A DNA stretch of 64,000 nt from Paragordius varius (taxonomy: Eukaryota > Nematomorpha), in the NCBI GenBank assembly GCA_964247055.1, contig OZ176050.1, positions 3,906,001-3,970,000 on the forward strand, read 5' to 3'. Of the stretch, positions 22,477 through 34,050 are shown piece after piece; within the stretch, counting starts at the first letter, position 1; each line of letters opens with the position of its first letter. A program made the translations under genes and the position numbers. The notes under the pieces were generated by a model that did not search any database, was not told where the DNA came from, and saw only the letters and a list, made by a program, of their open reading frames with translations.

Positions 22477-23776
22477 TTTTTAAAAGAAATGTTAATATCG
22501 CCTTGTTAGGTAAATAAAAGCAATATTTGAGTTTAAATAACCGTACAAACAGGGTTTGATTACTCCATAAAGTAATGTCAAAGGTCTATATTGGATCAAA
22601 TGTAGAGTTAATTAAGCTCTTATCTTTGGTGTGGAAGGGGATCTTCTTTTGCTTCTAAATGAGTGTGGCCTTTAAGGTAGACCAATTTTGGAGATCTTAG
22701 ACATTACAAGCGTCAACGTTACCCCTTCGTGCGACCATGTTTCAGTTGTACCTTCAACTGGGACGCTAACCCGGGATAAGTGGTCGTTGACCTTGCTCTG
22801 AGCTAAGTCTCAACTCCGACCAACAGAGATGTCGGAGATTGGTAACCAGCCCTGCTCAAATATCAGCGGCTCCAACATTGCTTCCCAGGACGTCGTCCCA
22901 CAATAATTGGCTAATAGTCTACTCAGAGTCGCGTCTTGCATGCTTTATACATTCAGTGGTACATTTTGTTCGTGGAATATCTCTGTGAAGCAGTCTATAT
23001 TCTTAAGGTGTTTACCATTAACAGATTTTGTTTTAAATATTACATCAATACTAACTGACTTTAACAGAGCGTTGTAAAATAAAAATTTATACCTTAATTA
23101 CATGAATACTAACTGACATTAACAGAGCGTTGTCAAATAAAAATTTATACCTTAATTGCATCAATACTGACATTAACAAAGCGTTGTAAAATAAAAATGT
23201 ATACCTTAATTACATGAATACTAACTGACATTAACAGAGCGTTGTGAAATAAAAATTTATACCTTAATTACATGAATACTAACTGACATTAACAGAGCGT
23301 TGTCAAATAAAATTTATACCTTAATTACATCAATATTAACTGACATTAACAGAGCGTTGTAAAATAAATTTCATACCTTATCCAGCAGTGGGAATTAACC
23401 TTAAATAATACCGACTTCGCAATAGTATCATTCAATCTGGAGCAAAGTATCCGGTTCAAATAAAAGTTGAATATTGGTAATCAGCCCTCAAATATCAGCG
23501 GTTCCGATGTCATCGTCATATAGCAGGGAAGTTTTGCGTTGGTTTTCAACGGGATAGGATTAGTAACTCTGGTGCGTTTCCTCTTGCCAAGAGCGTAAAA
23601 GTGATAGAGGTTTTCGGGGTATAATCGTAATCGCGTTCATCAGCGCAGCTTCAAAAGCTCAGTTGGCCACAATTATTAAAGTTTTTTCGGTAAGTTTTAA
23701 AGATCGGGGTCATTAAGGATTTACGGTCATTGTTCGATTCTAGCCTGGAGAGGATGTTGCGTCAGCCGGTGCCATC
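22243..23776 (-). mobile_element. Retroposon of unknown family inserted in the last exon of LRR copy B
   Basis: Flanked by a 13-bp target duplication CGAAAAATAATCA (22230-22242, 23777-23789), which points to target-primed reverse transcription. One end carries three 8-bp units (AGTAAACA type, 22243-22266), which would be the 3' tail if the element reads on the minus strand. It is more GC-rich than its surroundings. Inside are a minisatellite (23048-23372) and a duplicated AATATCAGCGG block (near 22858 and 23494). No reverse transcriptase or long frame is visible. It may be a SINE-like or LINE-derived non-autonomous element; orientation is provisional. Confidence 0.6.
23048..23372. repeat. 58-bp minisatellite, about six copies
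   Basis: A unit containing CTAACTGACATTAACAGAGC and TTTATACCTTAATTACAT recurs about every 58 bp, with one shorter copy. It lies wholly inside the retroposon, so it probably expanded in the element. Confidence 0.85.
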
Positions 23777-23789
23777 CGAAAAATAATCA

Positions 23790-23889
23790 TCGTTATGCCA
23801 ATGACATTTGGCAGAATGGCAGGGAAACATCTGATCGAATACATTTCAAAAATCATGAATTTGTTCCTCCTGCAACCTCTACCACATAA
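23790..23889 (+). pseudogene. Severed 3' end of LRR copy B coding sequence
   Basis: Encodes the original end of the cytoplasmic tail (RYANDIWQNGRETSDRIHF to PPATSTT, stop at 23889), nearly identical to copies C and D. It is cut off from the rest of exon 3 by the retroposon and can no longer be translated with it unless the insert is spliced out. Confidence 0.85.
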
Positions 23890-24635
23890 TAAACTAATTA
23901 ATATTAATTGATCGGAAGATTACCGCTCATAAAATGTGATAGATTTTTATTGCTATCAATATATAGAAAATTTGTATATTATAATAAATAATTATCAATT
24001 AACATTTTCTCGTGTTATTTATATGATATTATCAATTCTTTAGTTGTTGTATTTCTGTAACATGGTTTAAGAGTTAAATTTAAAAAGTTAATAGAAATTT
24101 TTTAATATAGGCCATTTTCAATGGATTAAATGTTTAAGAATTGATCTCCTATTTTTTTAAATTCTGGTTTTGAGATAAATCTCGAAATCTATTAGTGCGT
24201 CCTATGATAGGACAAGACCTGTGATTCAATGTTTTTTCAGATAATGGGTCGCATATTATAAGATCAAGTGTTTTAATAGAAGACTTGGTTTTAATGGAGC
24301 ACATTTTGTTTAATTATTAGACTTTGGTGGCGGTAATCTTGCATGAATTGGAACCAAATTTAAATGAAATTATAAAAATAATATTAATAATTATGACTAA
24401 TAACAGTAACGTCTAAAAATTTGTAATACGCTGCAGTGTCAGTAGCGCCTTTTTTGAACAAAATTAAAATGATGTTTTAAAAATCATCAAACATTTTCTT
24501 TTTGCATACGAATGACTAATAAATTCATTTATGTTGCATTTGCAAATAACCTTTTTAGCCCCAAAAAATGTAAATTTGTGATTTTTTAGATTTTAGCGTC
24601 CAAAATGTATCCCTTAAACTTAAGGTACTTTATTG
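23890..24635. other. 3' flank of LRR copy B
   Basis: AT-rich flank shared with 5349-5989 and 47421-48163. AATAAA at 23983-23988, about 95 nt after the original stop, is a candidate polyadenylation signal; the matching signal for copy C is at 47514-47519. No gene was seen. Confidence 0.5.
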
Positions 24636-25218
24636 TTCTAAAGCAGGGCTGTTCAACAGGTGGTTACGGAGCCACTTGTGGCTCTTTGAAAATTTTGAGT
24701 GGCTTATCAAAAAAAATTGAACAAAATTTTTTTTATAAAAAGTTTAATTATTGAATAGCGATGTAAAATTTTTATTTTTTTTTAAAAAAATTTAAATTGA
24801 CTTCCATAAATTTTTTTACAAATTTTATTAATTTCCTCGAATTCATTTAATCATTTATTCCTTTACAATCTGAGAATCTTTAGAATGCCTCCCATAGTAA
24901 ACTTTTTTTGGTAAATATTTAGTGAAGAACCTATTTTTAATATAGCAGGGCTTCTTAAACTTTTGTAGTTCCCGACCCCATTTATGATTGCGAGTTTCTT
25001 AACGACCCCAACAAATAAAAAAAGAAAAATAATAATTTCTTCAAAATAACAATTGGAAATTTTGTTGATAATATTTATCAGGATTTTTGAGAGATTGAGA
25101 AAAACATATCTACATTTTTTATAAATTTGTATAACATTTTCTTATTCATTGTAAATTTATACAAGATACTAGCTGGCCCTGTCACGCTTCAGTGTGGCGT
25201 CATCTCACCGATAACATT

Positions 25219-26410
25219 GTGACACAACTTTTTCTGAATCTAAATTTTTTAATATTTTCTGATTTCTTATGGTATCAGATTTGTGAAAAAAAATTTTTAC
25301 TTACCCAGGTCGTTTTCGAGATATGGGACTTTTTCCATATTTAGACATACAATATTTTCTCGTTTGTAAATATTTTTCACTAGGTAAACAAATTATATGT
25401 GGCTTATAATACAAATTTTATTATAGACCACCAATTTATCCTTAAAATAAAAAATTAACTCAAAATATTCAATACTTTTTGTTCCAGGGGCAAAAACCCT
25501 CAAAAACGGGGGAACTTAACATTTTTTGACACAAATATTTTTCATCATCTTATTAAATGAAAACACATTTTATTTTATGTTCTTGGATGTTAATAATGTT
25601 TGTTTAATTATAATTATCATTAGGTAATAGCTTTGTCGACTTTTATTTTAAAAAATAAATTTAATTTTTACATCTTTTTTGCTGTTTTTTTATCTAAAAA
25701 AGCTAAATTTTACTCAGCTGCATATAATATATTCTTTATTACATATGATATTTTTAAATATTTCTTACACTTAAATATACTCTATATCAGCTTTTTCATC
25801 AAGAATATATTATTATATACCCAAAATGTACAAAAAATATAATTATCACCCACATTTTTTAAACGCCGCAGTTTTAATAGGGCCGCAGGCATGCATTTAA
25901 TTTTAGGTTACGAGTTTTTTAAACGATGTAGTGTTTAAATCTAAAATGAACCCAAAAAGCGGCATAGGTTTTATTGCCAACTTTTTCTTAAAATTTTTTG
26001 GGAAATTAAAAAATAACAATTACCTGGAATTAGTTAATCGACTCTTTCTATAGGATGGGTATGTATGTCAGAATACTCATGTTATTTAAACATTTAAATT
26101 CTTTTTTATCCAAAAATATAGGATGCCGCTTGAATCTAAAGCTACATATAGTGAATTCCCATTGTGTGTTTCCCAAAGACGCCATCACAGAAAGAACCGA
26201 AAAGGGACACAATTTTAAATCTTTCGAAAAAACTATCGAAATAATATAAATTTAATTTGCGATTATAAATTTATATATATATGTATATAATAAATTAATT
26301 ATTATTTTATTTTACTTTCATTCAAAATCAAGATAGATTATCCGTGTCTTTTTGACCAAAATAAACACTTTCTTAATTATCCACTCTAATTAATAGAAGC
26401 ATTAAATTAC
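25219..26410. repeat. Left arm of a ~1.2 kb inverted repeat
   Basis: The reverse complement of this arm is at 27479-28683 with good similarity over nearly the full length; for example GAGATATGGGAC pairs with GTCCCATATCTC. The arm has a low-complexity open frame (25633-25842) rich in Phe, Ile, Tyr and Lys that is probably not a gene. Confidence 0.8.
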
Positions 26411-27478
26411 ATGTTTTCACTCGTCATAGCGGTCATGTTATATAACCTGTCTCGCCATAGTACTCTATCTATGGCGTCTTCTGCATTAAGCTCGTATTCT
26501 GCCAACTTTTTTTACTGTACACCCATTTCGATTTAGGCCTCCCACGTCCTCGTTTTTCTTCAACTATATGACTATCTATTATTTTTGCAATATGATTAGA
26601 ATCTCTCCTTTCAATGTGCCGGAACCAACGTACCCTATTTTTTGACATTATATTCACTATTGATTTAACATCTGTGCTCCCACGAATAAATCGATTCTCA
26701 ATTCTATAGTCTGTTGTTACCCCACACATCATTCTAAGCATTTTCAGTTCAGTCACGTTGAAATGTCTTTCTTCGGATTTTTTGACACTCCACGTCTGTG
26801 AATTATACATAATTGTGGGTTGAACAACTGAACTGTATATCTTACCTTTCACTCTAACATCAATATATGAATCACATAAAACGCTTGAAATTTTCCAATT
26901 TATCCAACTGTTTATTTTCAAATTAATATCATCGGTCAACGATCCAACTGAACTTAGCCCCCAAATATTTGCAACTTTCTTTACCCTTCAGAAGGCTATC
27001 ATCAACTTCCATTTCATGTTGTGGACCCCCAAAAGTAATAAGTTCGGTTTTTGCTTTATTTACTTTCAGACCGTATTGATTCAGTATAATGACCCATCTG
27101 TTTACCGTTCGCTTTAACTCAGCCAATGAATCAGACAAGATGATTATGTCATCTGCATTTAAGTCAAACCTGACCTTACATTAACGACCTTGGCTATCTC
27201 GTCCATACAAATTAAAAACAATAAGGGGCTGAGTGATGACCTTGGTAGACTCCATACTTTATTGAAAAGGGCTCTGATAAACCTTGTGTTTTAATCCTAG
27301 AGGTGTGAGATTTTTACATTATTTAACAACTTGATATAACTTTCTGGGACCTTTTTACGACGGAGACTTCAACAAATAGTTTATCTAGGAATCCTGTCAA
27401 AAGCCTTTTCAATCTCAATTAAAACCCCGTGTAACTCTTTCAATGAGAATTATATATTGAATTATACGCAAATCCTCA
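26411..27478 (-). mobile_element. LINE reverse transcriptase fragment between inverted arms
   Basis: The minus strand encodes, in order: IEIEKAFDRIPR (palm entry), GLSEPF and YGVYQG, the catalytic LNADDIIILS, GLKVNKAKTELITFGG, then KIYSSVVQPTIMYNSQTWSV and ELKMLRMMCGVTTDYRI, and a C-terminal RGRGRPKSKW block (26469-27138 plus upstream frames). Several frameshifts are present. It is a different LINE lineage from 6446-7800. The catalytic ADD is retained here; in the unit 3 copy the same site reads SGD. Its placement exactly between two inverted arms is unusual. Confidence 0.8.
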
Positions 27479-28683
27479 TTTAATGCTTCAATTAATTAGA
27501 GTGAATATTAAAGAAAGTGTATATTTTGGTCAAAAAGACACGGATAATCTATCTTGGTTTTGAATGAAAGTAAAATAAAATAATAATTAATTTATTATAT
27601 ACATATATATATAAATATATAATCGCAAATTAAATTTATATTATTTCGATAGTTTTTTCGAAAGATTTAAAATTGATGTCCCTTTTCGGCTCTTTCTGTG
27701 ATGGCGTCTTTGGACACACAATGGGAATTCACTATATGTAGCTTTAGATTCAAGCGGCATCCTATATTTTTGGATAAAAAAGAATATAAATGTTTAAATA
27801 ACATGAGTATTCTGACATACATACCCATCCTATAGAAAGAGTCGATTAACTAATTCCAGGTAATTGTTATTTTTTAATTTCCCAAAAAATTTTAAGAAAA
27901 AGTTCGCAATAAAACCTATGCCGCTTTTTCTTTGGGTTCATTTTAGATTTAAACACTACATCGTTTAAAAGACTCGTAACCTAAAATTAAATGCATGCCT
28001 GCGGCCCTATTAAAACTGCGGCTTTTAAAAAATGTGGGTGATAATTATATTTTTTGTACATTTTGGGTATGTAATAATATATTCTTGATGAAAAAGCTGA
28101 TATAGAGTATATTTAAGTGTAAGAAATATTTAAAAATATCATATGAAATAAAGAATATATTATATGCAGCTGAGTAAAATTTAGCTTTTTTAGATAAAAA
28201 AAACAGCAAAAAAGATGTAAAAATTAAATTATTTTTTAAAATAAAAGTCGACAAAGCTATTACCTAATGATAATTATAATTAAACAAACATTATTAACAT
28301 CCAAGAACATAAAATAAAATGTCTTTTCATTTAATAAGATGATGAAAAATATTTGAAAATGTTAAGTTCCCCCGTTTTTGAGGGTTTTTGCCCCCTGGAA
28401 CAAAAAGTATTAATTTTGACTTAATTTTTTTTATTTTAAAGATAAATTGTTGGTCTATAATAAAATTTGTATTATAAGCCACATATAATTTGTTTACCTA
28501 GTGAAAAATATTTACAAACGAGAAAATATTGTATGTCTAAATATGGAAAAAGTCCCATATCTCGAAAACCTGGGTAATTAAAATTTTTTTGCACAAATGT
28601 GATCATAATACCATAAGGAATCAGAAAATATTAATAAATATGGATCCAGAAAATTGACCCCAAATTTTGTTGCATAGTGTAAT
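27479..28683. repeat. Right arm of the ~1.2 kb inverted repeat
   Basis: Reverse complement of 25219-26410, with small gaps. It carries the antisense version of the same low-complexity frame (28045-28254). The sequence from here to about 29000 is AT-rich and shows no gene. Confidence 0.8.
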
Positions 28684-29004
28684 TATTCTTAATAATTTGC
28701 AAAAAATAGAGTTAATGGAGGTTAAATAATAATAATAAAAAACATATTTAATAAAAATAATGTCTTTAATTATTCTTTTACGGGTTTTTGCATAGGCTGA
28801 AATATTGTTTCGAAATAGACCAAATTAAATGTGTTCCTTATAAAATATTCAACCATTGGATTTATTTTAAGATTTTCGTTTTATGAAGTCATGGATAAAA
28901 GTTCTAATTTGAAATTGTGTTCATACAGCTGGGATCAAGGGATATATTGTGGTTCCTTTTTAAAGGAAAAAATGATATTATACAAATTCCCCAGAAACGT
29001 GTTT

Positions 29005-29800
29005 AACTGAACTCGTATGGCTTCTTAGGTTTTTCGAAAGTTAGCTCCAAAACTACGCCTATTTTGTTTGGCGTCTCCGTTTTAAACTGATAGACCCCTA
29101 CCCATTTGCCTTTATAGGGCAAATATTCGGAATCATCTTTGATACCATCGTCTCATGGGTTATTCAAAAAACCTCAACACTAAATCGTTATATGATGGCG
29201 TTTTAGGGCATAAAGGCATTAAATTAACGGCTAATAAAAGAACCCGATTTTAATTTTTACTTAGTTACGGGTAATATAACCTTTAATGAGCTAATATGGC
29301 TTCTAAACAGATAGCCGCTAAAACTGCGCCACAATATAGAAATTGCGTTGCAGCCAATATTAAAAAAACGGAAGACTAAAATTTTTTCCTTAGAATAACT
29401 CGAATCCTCAGTAAATTTTAACGGTATCATACCCTGGGCAAAAAATTATTTAGTTTTTTTTTTAAAAAAATGGCATCTTACGGGGGGAACGGGTAAAAAG
29501 AGAGCCTAAATTAAAAAAAGTAAGCCGAGTAAGTTTGAAGCAATCAAAAAAACGTAAAAATAATCATATTTGAAATCGAATGGTTCAACACGTTTTCCGG
29601 AAAATTGTCTAAAAGACACGATTTTCTGGACTTGTGTTTTCAAAAAAAACCGTTTAACTGGGAGCCTAATTCAAAAAAGAACGAAGCTATTGTCGGGGCA
29701 TCATTAATGATTGAATTTTTTTGACACTTGGATGGATTTACCGCGGTTTTTCGGAAACAGATTACAAAGCCAGTATTTTCCATTTTTATAAATATATAGA
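29005..29800 (-). mobile_element. Helitron fragment, 5' half
   Basis: On the minus strand it starts at 29800 with TCTATATATTTATAAAAATG and continues through the same blocks as 8767-9500 and the monomers that follow. The 3' end was not found. It lies inside the CAGGGCTTCTT hAT. The unit 3 copy is 52560-53360. Confidence 0.6.
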
Positions 29801-30389
29801 TTATAATGATTGGAATAGATGCTGGTATAAACAGTCTTTCCGAACCAGAAGATTGTATGATATATTTATTTACGATGAATGTTATTTTTTTTATAACAAT
29901 AATTTTACAATTTAAAAAACATTTTTTGTTAAATTGTATTTTTATCACTCGCGACCCCAAATGGGGTCGCGACCCATAGTTTAAGAAGCCTGATATAGCA
30001 ATACCCATATTATTGGAGTTATAAATTACGTATTTTGCAATTGGTAAATGTTTTTTTATTTATTTTTCTAACCACAGGGGTCATTATAAAAGGAATTTGT
30101 TCAAATCTAGGTGAAACAAGCAGTGCGTTGTTAATATTGGTCTTTATTAAGACGTCGGATTTTATTTTAATACAATTGATTCCTCTGTAGCCCATACATA
30201 AGGTGACCAGATATTTTGAAGGAAAAAGCGGGACAAATCTGAGAGGGGGGGGGGGTCATTGGGGGGTACAATCAAAAATTTTTATACAAAAAATTTATTG
30301 TAATATTTTATTTTTAACAAAAATACATTATAAATATAAAAAAATTTGTACCTCACAGGTTGTTTGTACCTTATTTTTTACATGTGCAC

Positions 30390-31195
30390 GAACAAAGGGT
30401 GAAGTGATTGTAATATTCTACAAAAAAATAATAAAGACGAAATCATCACAAAGTGCGCTGGGTGATGCAAGAAGCGGCACAAAAAATATTTTTAACAATT
30501 TAGCGAATCTTAATCAAAACATTATTGGCAGATACACAACGCTATTCAAACAGCTACTGATTTGTTACCCCTGGAAGTGGAAAATATAGATGTTAAGATG
30601 CTTGGATATCGTAAACTGTTGGTTAGCTCTTTTTCCAGCGATTGAAATATTTATAAAAATGTGATCTCCTAGAATATTTTTTATCACAGGACAAAAGTCA
30701 AAATTCCAAGTCAAAAAAGGTTAGAAAATAATTTTATACCATTACCTAATCGCAATATTATAAAGCATCCAGAAAAACAAGGCTTAATGAATAGCCCGAA
30801 TATAAAAATGTTTTATACAAACAGAAACGATTATTTGGAAGACAAGACGGTGCACAATGACAATTTTTTATGAAGTCTCATTATTAAATAAATATATTGA
30901 ATGAAAACTTATATTATGGACAACAGAAAAAAATACGTAGGATAGAAATGGTTAAAATAATCATTTTTAAACAAATTATGTTCCATACAATAATATTTTA
31001 ATTGTGGAATTTGCATTATCTTTACCTGAACTACTGCTATTGAAAGCGTTTTTCCACAGAAAATTAAGAAAGGACACGGAATCAAATTTAAATGTTAAAT
31101 AAAAGCCATTTTATGTGTTCAAATATAATTTGACAAATTATGAAGACTTATACAATATTTTAAGTAATTTTGTTTATTTTTTAACACAAAATCTT
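30390..31195 (+). pseudogene. Inverted, diverged C-terminal half of the hAT transposase
   Basis: Plus-strand sequence aligns with the reverse complement of the main transposase. It includes the GVGCAAHIIHNAIQTA-equivalent region near 30510, the region near 30600 matching KCLDIVKLVG, and a C-terminal dimerisation region near 31010-31140. Stops are frequent and no long frame survives. The two transposase copies meet tail to tail near 31195. The same arrangement is in copies 2 and 3. Confidence 0.7.
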
Positions 31196-31199
31196 TAAA

Positions 31200-33055
31200 G
31201 AAAATATTTCATTCTTTGGATATTTTTTGTTTGAGTGAATGCGTTTTAGCAGATTGTCATCCTTTTTTAAAATATTGTAGAACTCTTCACAAGAATTTGT
31301 CAAATTATATTTGACAGACAAACCTTAAAAGTTTCAACATTTAAATTTGATTTTTCCGATGTCCACACCTGATTTACTGTGGAAAAAACGCGCTCAGTAG
31401 CAGCGTTGGTTCCAGGTAATAGTGCGAATTCCACAATATTTAAAATATTATTGTGTGTAATATAGTTGGCTTCAAAATGAAACATTTCCAACCATTTCTT
31501 TTCTACTGTATATTTTTCTTTTGTCCATAATTTAAGTTTTTTATCAATATATCTTTTAACTAATGATACTTCAGAAAAAAGATCATTTTCTGAAAGATTA
31601 CTTTTTGAGAATTTTTGGGAGCAGATATAATCAAATGATTTTTGAACATCGCACCAATTAAATTCTGTTTTTAATGTTATCCAATGAAAATGATCAATTT
31701 CATTAAATTGCGTCGTCCAGTCTTCCAAATAATCTTTTCAGTTTGTATAAAACATTTTTATATGGTACAGGATATCTTGACGATTTATTAAGTCTTGTTT
31801 TTCTAAATTATTTATTATATTGCGGATGGTTAATGGTATAAAATTATTTTCTAACCGTTCTGGACATTGGAATTTTAGGTTACTAACTTCATTGGCTACT
31901 TCAATTGCCAAAATTTTGTTCCCTTCTATATATTTAATAACATTTTGAAAGAGAGAAGCTTGATTATGTGGGGACTCTAACCATATTTTTGAAGAATCAC
32001 TTTCAAAAAACTTTTCCAAAGTTGTAGGATATTTATCCTGTGATAAAAAATAGGATTTTAAAGGATCATACATAAAATTCTTTCGATAGCAGAAGAGCTA
32101 ACCAACGAGTTTTACAATATCCAAGCATTTTTTGATATTGAACTTCTGCATTTTCACAGAATACCTTAAGCGTTTCAACGCGTACCGTGTATATATAAAA
32201 AAGATATATATTTTAATAACTAAATTTTCCACATCTAGGGGTAACAAATCATCAGCTGTTTGAATAGCGTTGTGTATTATATGCGCTGCACACCCAACGC
32301 CAATAATGTTTAGATTAAGATTATCTGTTAATTTATGAAAAATATTTTTTGTTCCCCTCCTTGGTTTTCCACCAAAGTTCGTATTGGTGTTGTCAGCGCA
32401 ATATGCGACAATTTTGTCTTTTAAATTATTTTTTTCAAGGATATGCATTATTGAAGTAAATATTATTTCGGAATTTTTACCGGGTAGGGAAATTAAATCT
32501 AAAATTTTAATTTTTACTCCAGTTTCTGAATCAAAATATCTTATCAAATTGGGAAATAATTTTGTTTCATGGGGATTTGATGCATCGTATAGGGATAAGA
32601 AATTAATTTTTAGCAAATCTTTTTGTATTTCAGAAAATGCATGTGGCGAAAGGACATTTTACACAATGGCTTCAGCCTTTGTACGGGCACATAAATTTTT
32701 AATTGAATAAAGTACGAATAACCTGTGAGGGACAATCCATATATGTAAAGGTATGATTGTGATTAACGGCGTGAAAAGATAACACGCCCTCAGCTAGTGC
32801 CAAATTCTTTTTCCTCTCCAAAAGCGGTTTTTCCAAAAAAATCGCTCATTTTGTAAGATGATGCCGCCATATCTAAACATTTTTTATGTTTCTGTGTTTC
32901 CATATTTGTAATATCATGCTTGCCGCCATGTGCTAGGGTGAATTCCCCCTCGCATATAAGACATTTAACAGATGATTCATTCTTCGTATTTTAATAAAGG
33001 GAAAATCTTTCATTAATTCATCGTTGAATTTACAACCTCTTATTGTGCTCATATG
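31200..33055 (-). pseudogene. hAT transposase of TAAGGTGACC copy 1, decayed
   Basis: Minus-strand order: BED-type zinc finger (about 32830-33053, with frame damage, equivalent to VKCLICEGEF in copy 2), catalytic-region frame 32098-32616 with IVAYCADNTNTNFGG and GVGCAAHIIHNAIQTADDLLP, a linker frame 31738-32073, and the hAT C-terminal dimerisation block GTNAATERVFSTVNQVWTSE (31300-31728). The middle frame is exactly identical to the one in copy 2. Several frameshifts or stops separate the frames. Confidence 0.85.
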
Positions 33056-33084
33056 TATAAACTACTATTAGTATAATAAGTATT

Positions 33085-33460
33085 ATAATACCTTAATTTT
33101 CTGAAATAAACGTGTAAGGTACCGATTTGTGGTATCAATTTGTCTTTTAAGCTACCGATTTGTGGTATTAATTTGGCTTTTTAATATATGTTGGATGTAA
33201 TAAAACTAAAATATTAGTATAATAAATATTATATTACCTTAATTTTCTGAAATAAACGTGTAAGGTACCGATTTGTGGTATCAATTTGTCTTTTAAGCTA
33301 CCGATTTGTGGTATTAATTTGGCTTTTTAATATATGTTGGATGTAATAATACTAAAATATTAGTATAATAAATATTATATTACCTTAATTTTCTGGAATA
33401 AACGTGTAAGGTACCGATTTGTGGTATCAATTTGTCTTTTAATCTAGAGATTTGTGGCTT
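33085..33460. repeat. Subterminal ~146-bp tandem repeat of the hAT
   Basis: Three units, each starting with ACCTTAATTTTCTG and carrying one or two ACCGATTTGTGGTAT words. Similar arrays are at 39040-39300 and 55930-56140 in the other hAT copies. Repeated subterminal words next to hAT ends commonly serve as transposase-binding sites. Confidence 0.75.
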
Positions 33461-34050
33461 GGCTTTTTGATAATAATGACAGTAGTAGTAGGAAGGAAAG
33501 TGTATAATCATATGATATAAATTTGAATAAATATTTTTAATTTAAAATTTATATAGACTTTAATGATATTTAATGATAAAAAATTTAAACGGATAAAAAA
33601 ATTTATTTGTATTTAAAAAATTTTTTTTTATATAATCGTGAAAAAGCGGGACGTCTGGTCACCTTACCCATACATAAATTTCTAATTTATTCTTTAATAT
33701 ATTTAAAAATTGCATGCTAAACACAGTTCAGCAGGAATTTAAGTGGGGTAACAAGATGTCATTTGTGAAAAAATTCATCGATTTCTCAAATCGAATTCAA
33801 TGTAATATATTCTATATTTGTGCTTACATCAATGGCAAATATACTTATAAATTAAATTTAATTTGTCCATGCATTTCATCAAATTTTTTGTTTTTACTCA
33901 TGTTAGTACAATTTAACAGCAAACTTACCATTATTATAGTATTTTTACTAGTTATTTTGTTATTTACATGAAAATTAACAAATCTATATATGTTTATATG
34001 ATAAATTTTGATACTTATGTTATTTGTGTTAGACACCCCTGCTCTAAAGC

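Larger units (their letters stand above)
24946..29992. mobile_element. hAT-type element with CAGGGCTTCTTAAAC ends
   Basis: Ends CAGGGCTTCTTAAACT and AGTTTAAGAAGCCTG with subterminal GACCCC/GGGGTC words. ATATAG is present on both sides. Unit 1 near 6308 preserves the uninterrupted site. The interior is filled by an inverted-arm composite with a LINE fragment (25219-28683) and a Helitron fragment (29005-29800). No transposase of its own was recognised. The unit 3 copy is at 48474-53552. Confidence 0.65.
30199..33666 (-). mobile_element. hAT transposon, TAAGGTGACC family, copy 1
   Basis: Inverted ends TAAGGTGACCAGA and the matching TCTGGTCACCTTA are flanked by an 8-bp duplication CCCATACA (30191-30198, 33667-33674). 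Unit 1 near 7866 shows the empty site. GCGGGAC words near both ends are probable subterminal repeats. It carries a decayed transposase on the minus strand and, unusually, a second diverged part of the same transposase on the plus strand (about 30390-31195). Confidence 0.92.
24644..34042. mobile_element. Short hAT swollen to 9.4 kb by nested insertions
   Basis: The ends CAGGGCTGTTCAAC and GTGTTAGACACCCCTG are flanked by TTCTAAAG (24636-24643) and CTCTAAAG (34043-34050), an 8-bp hAT-type duplication with one mismatch. Removing two nested hATs (24946-29992 and 30199-33666) leaves about 0.9 kb, a non-autonomous element. The right TSD directly abuts another hAT-like end at 34051. Confidence 0.55.

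Noticed and set aside
23654-23745. tRNA-like A box (AGCTCAGTTGG) and B box (GTTCGATTC) in the retroposon
   Set aside because: The boxes are about 75 bp apart and point out of the element, so I could not support a tRNA gene or SINE promoter.
25633-25842. Low-complexity frame rich in Phe, Ile, Tyr and Lys, repeated at 28045-28254 and 51576-51785
   Set aside because: It lies in the AT-rich inverted arms, has no domain, and its conservation follows from the arm duplication.
30203-30589. 128-codon plus-strand frame starting at the hAT end
   Set aside because: It runs through the terminal inverted repeat and decayed inverted transposase; no family resemblance.
32384-32710. Plus-strand frame of 108 codons, also at 38333-38656
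   Set aside because: Antisense of the hAT transposase catalytic region; conserved only because that block is identical in both copies.
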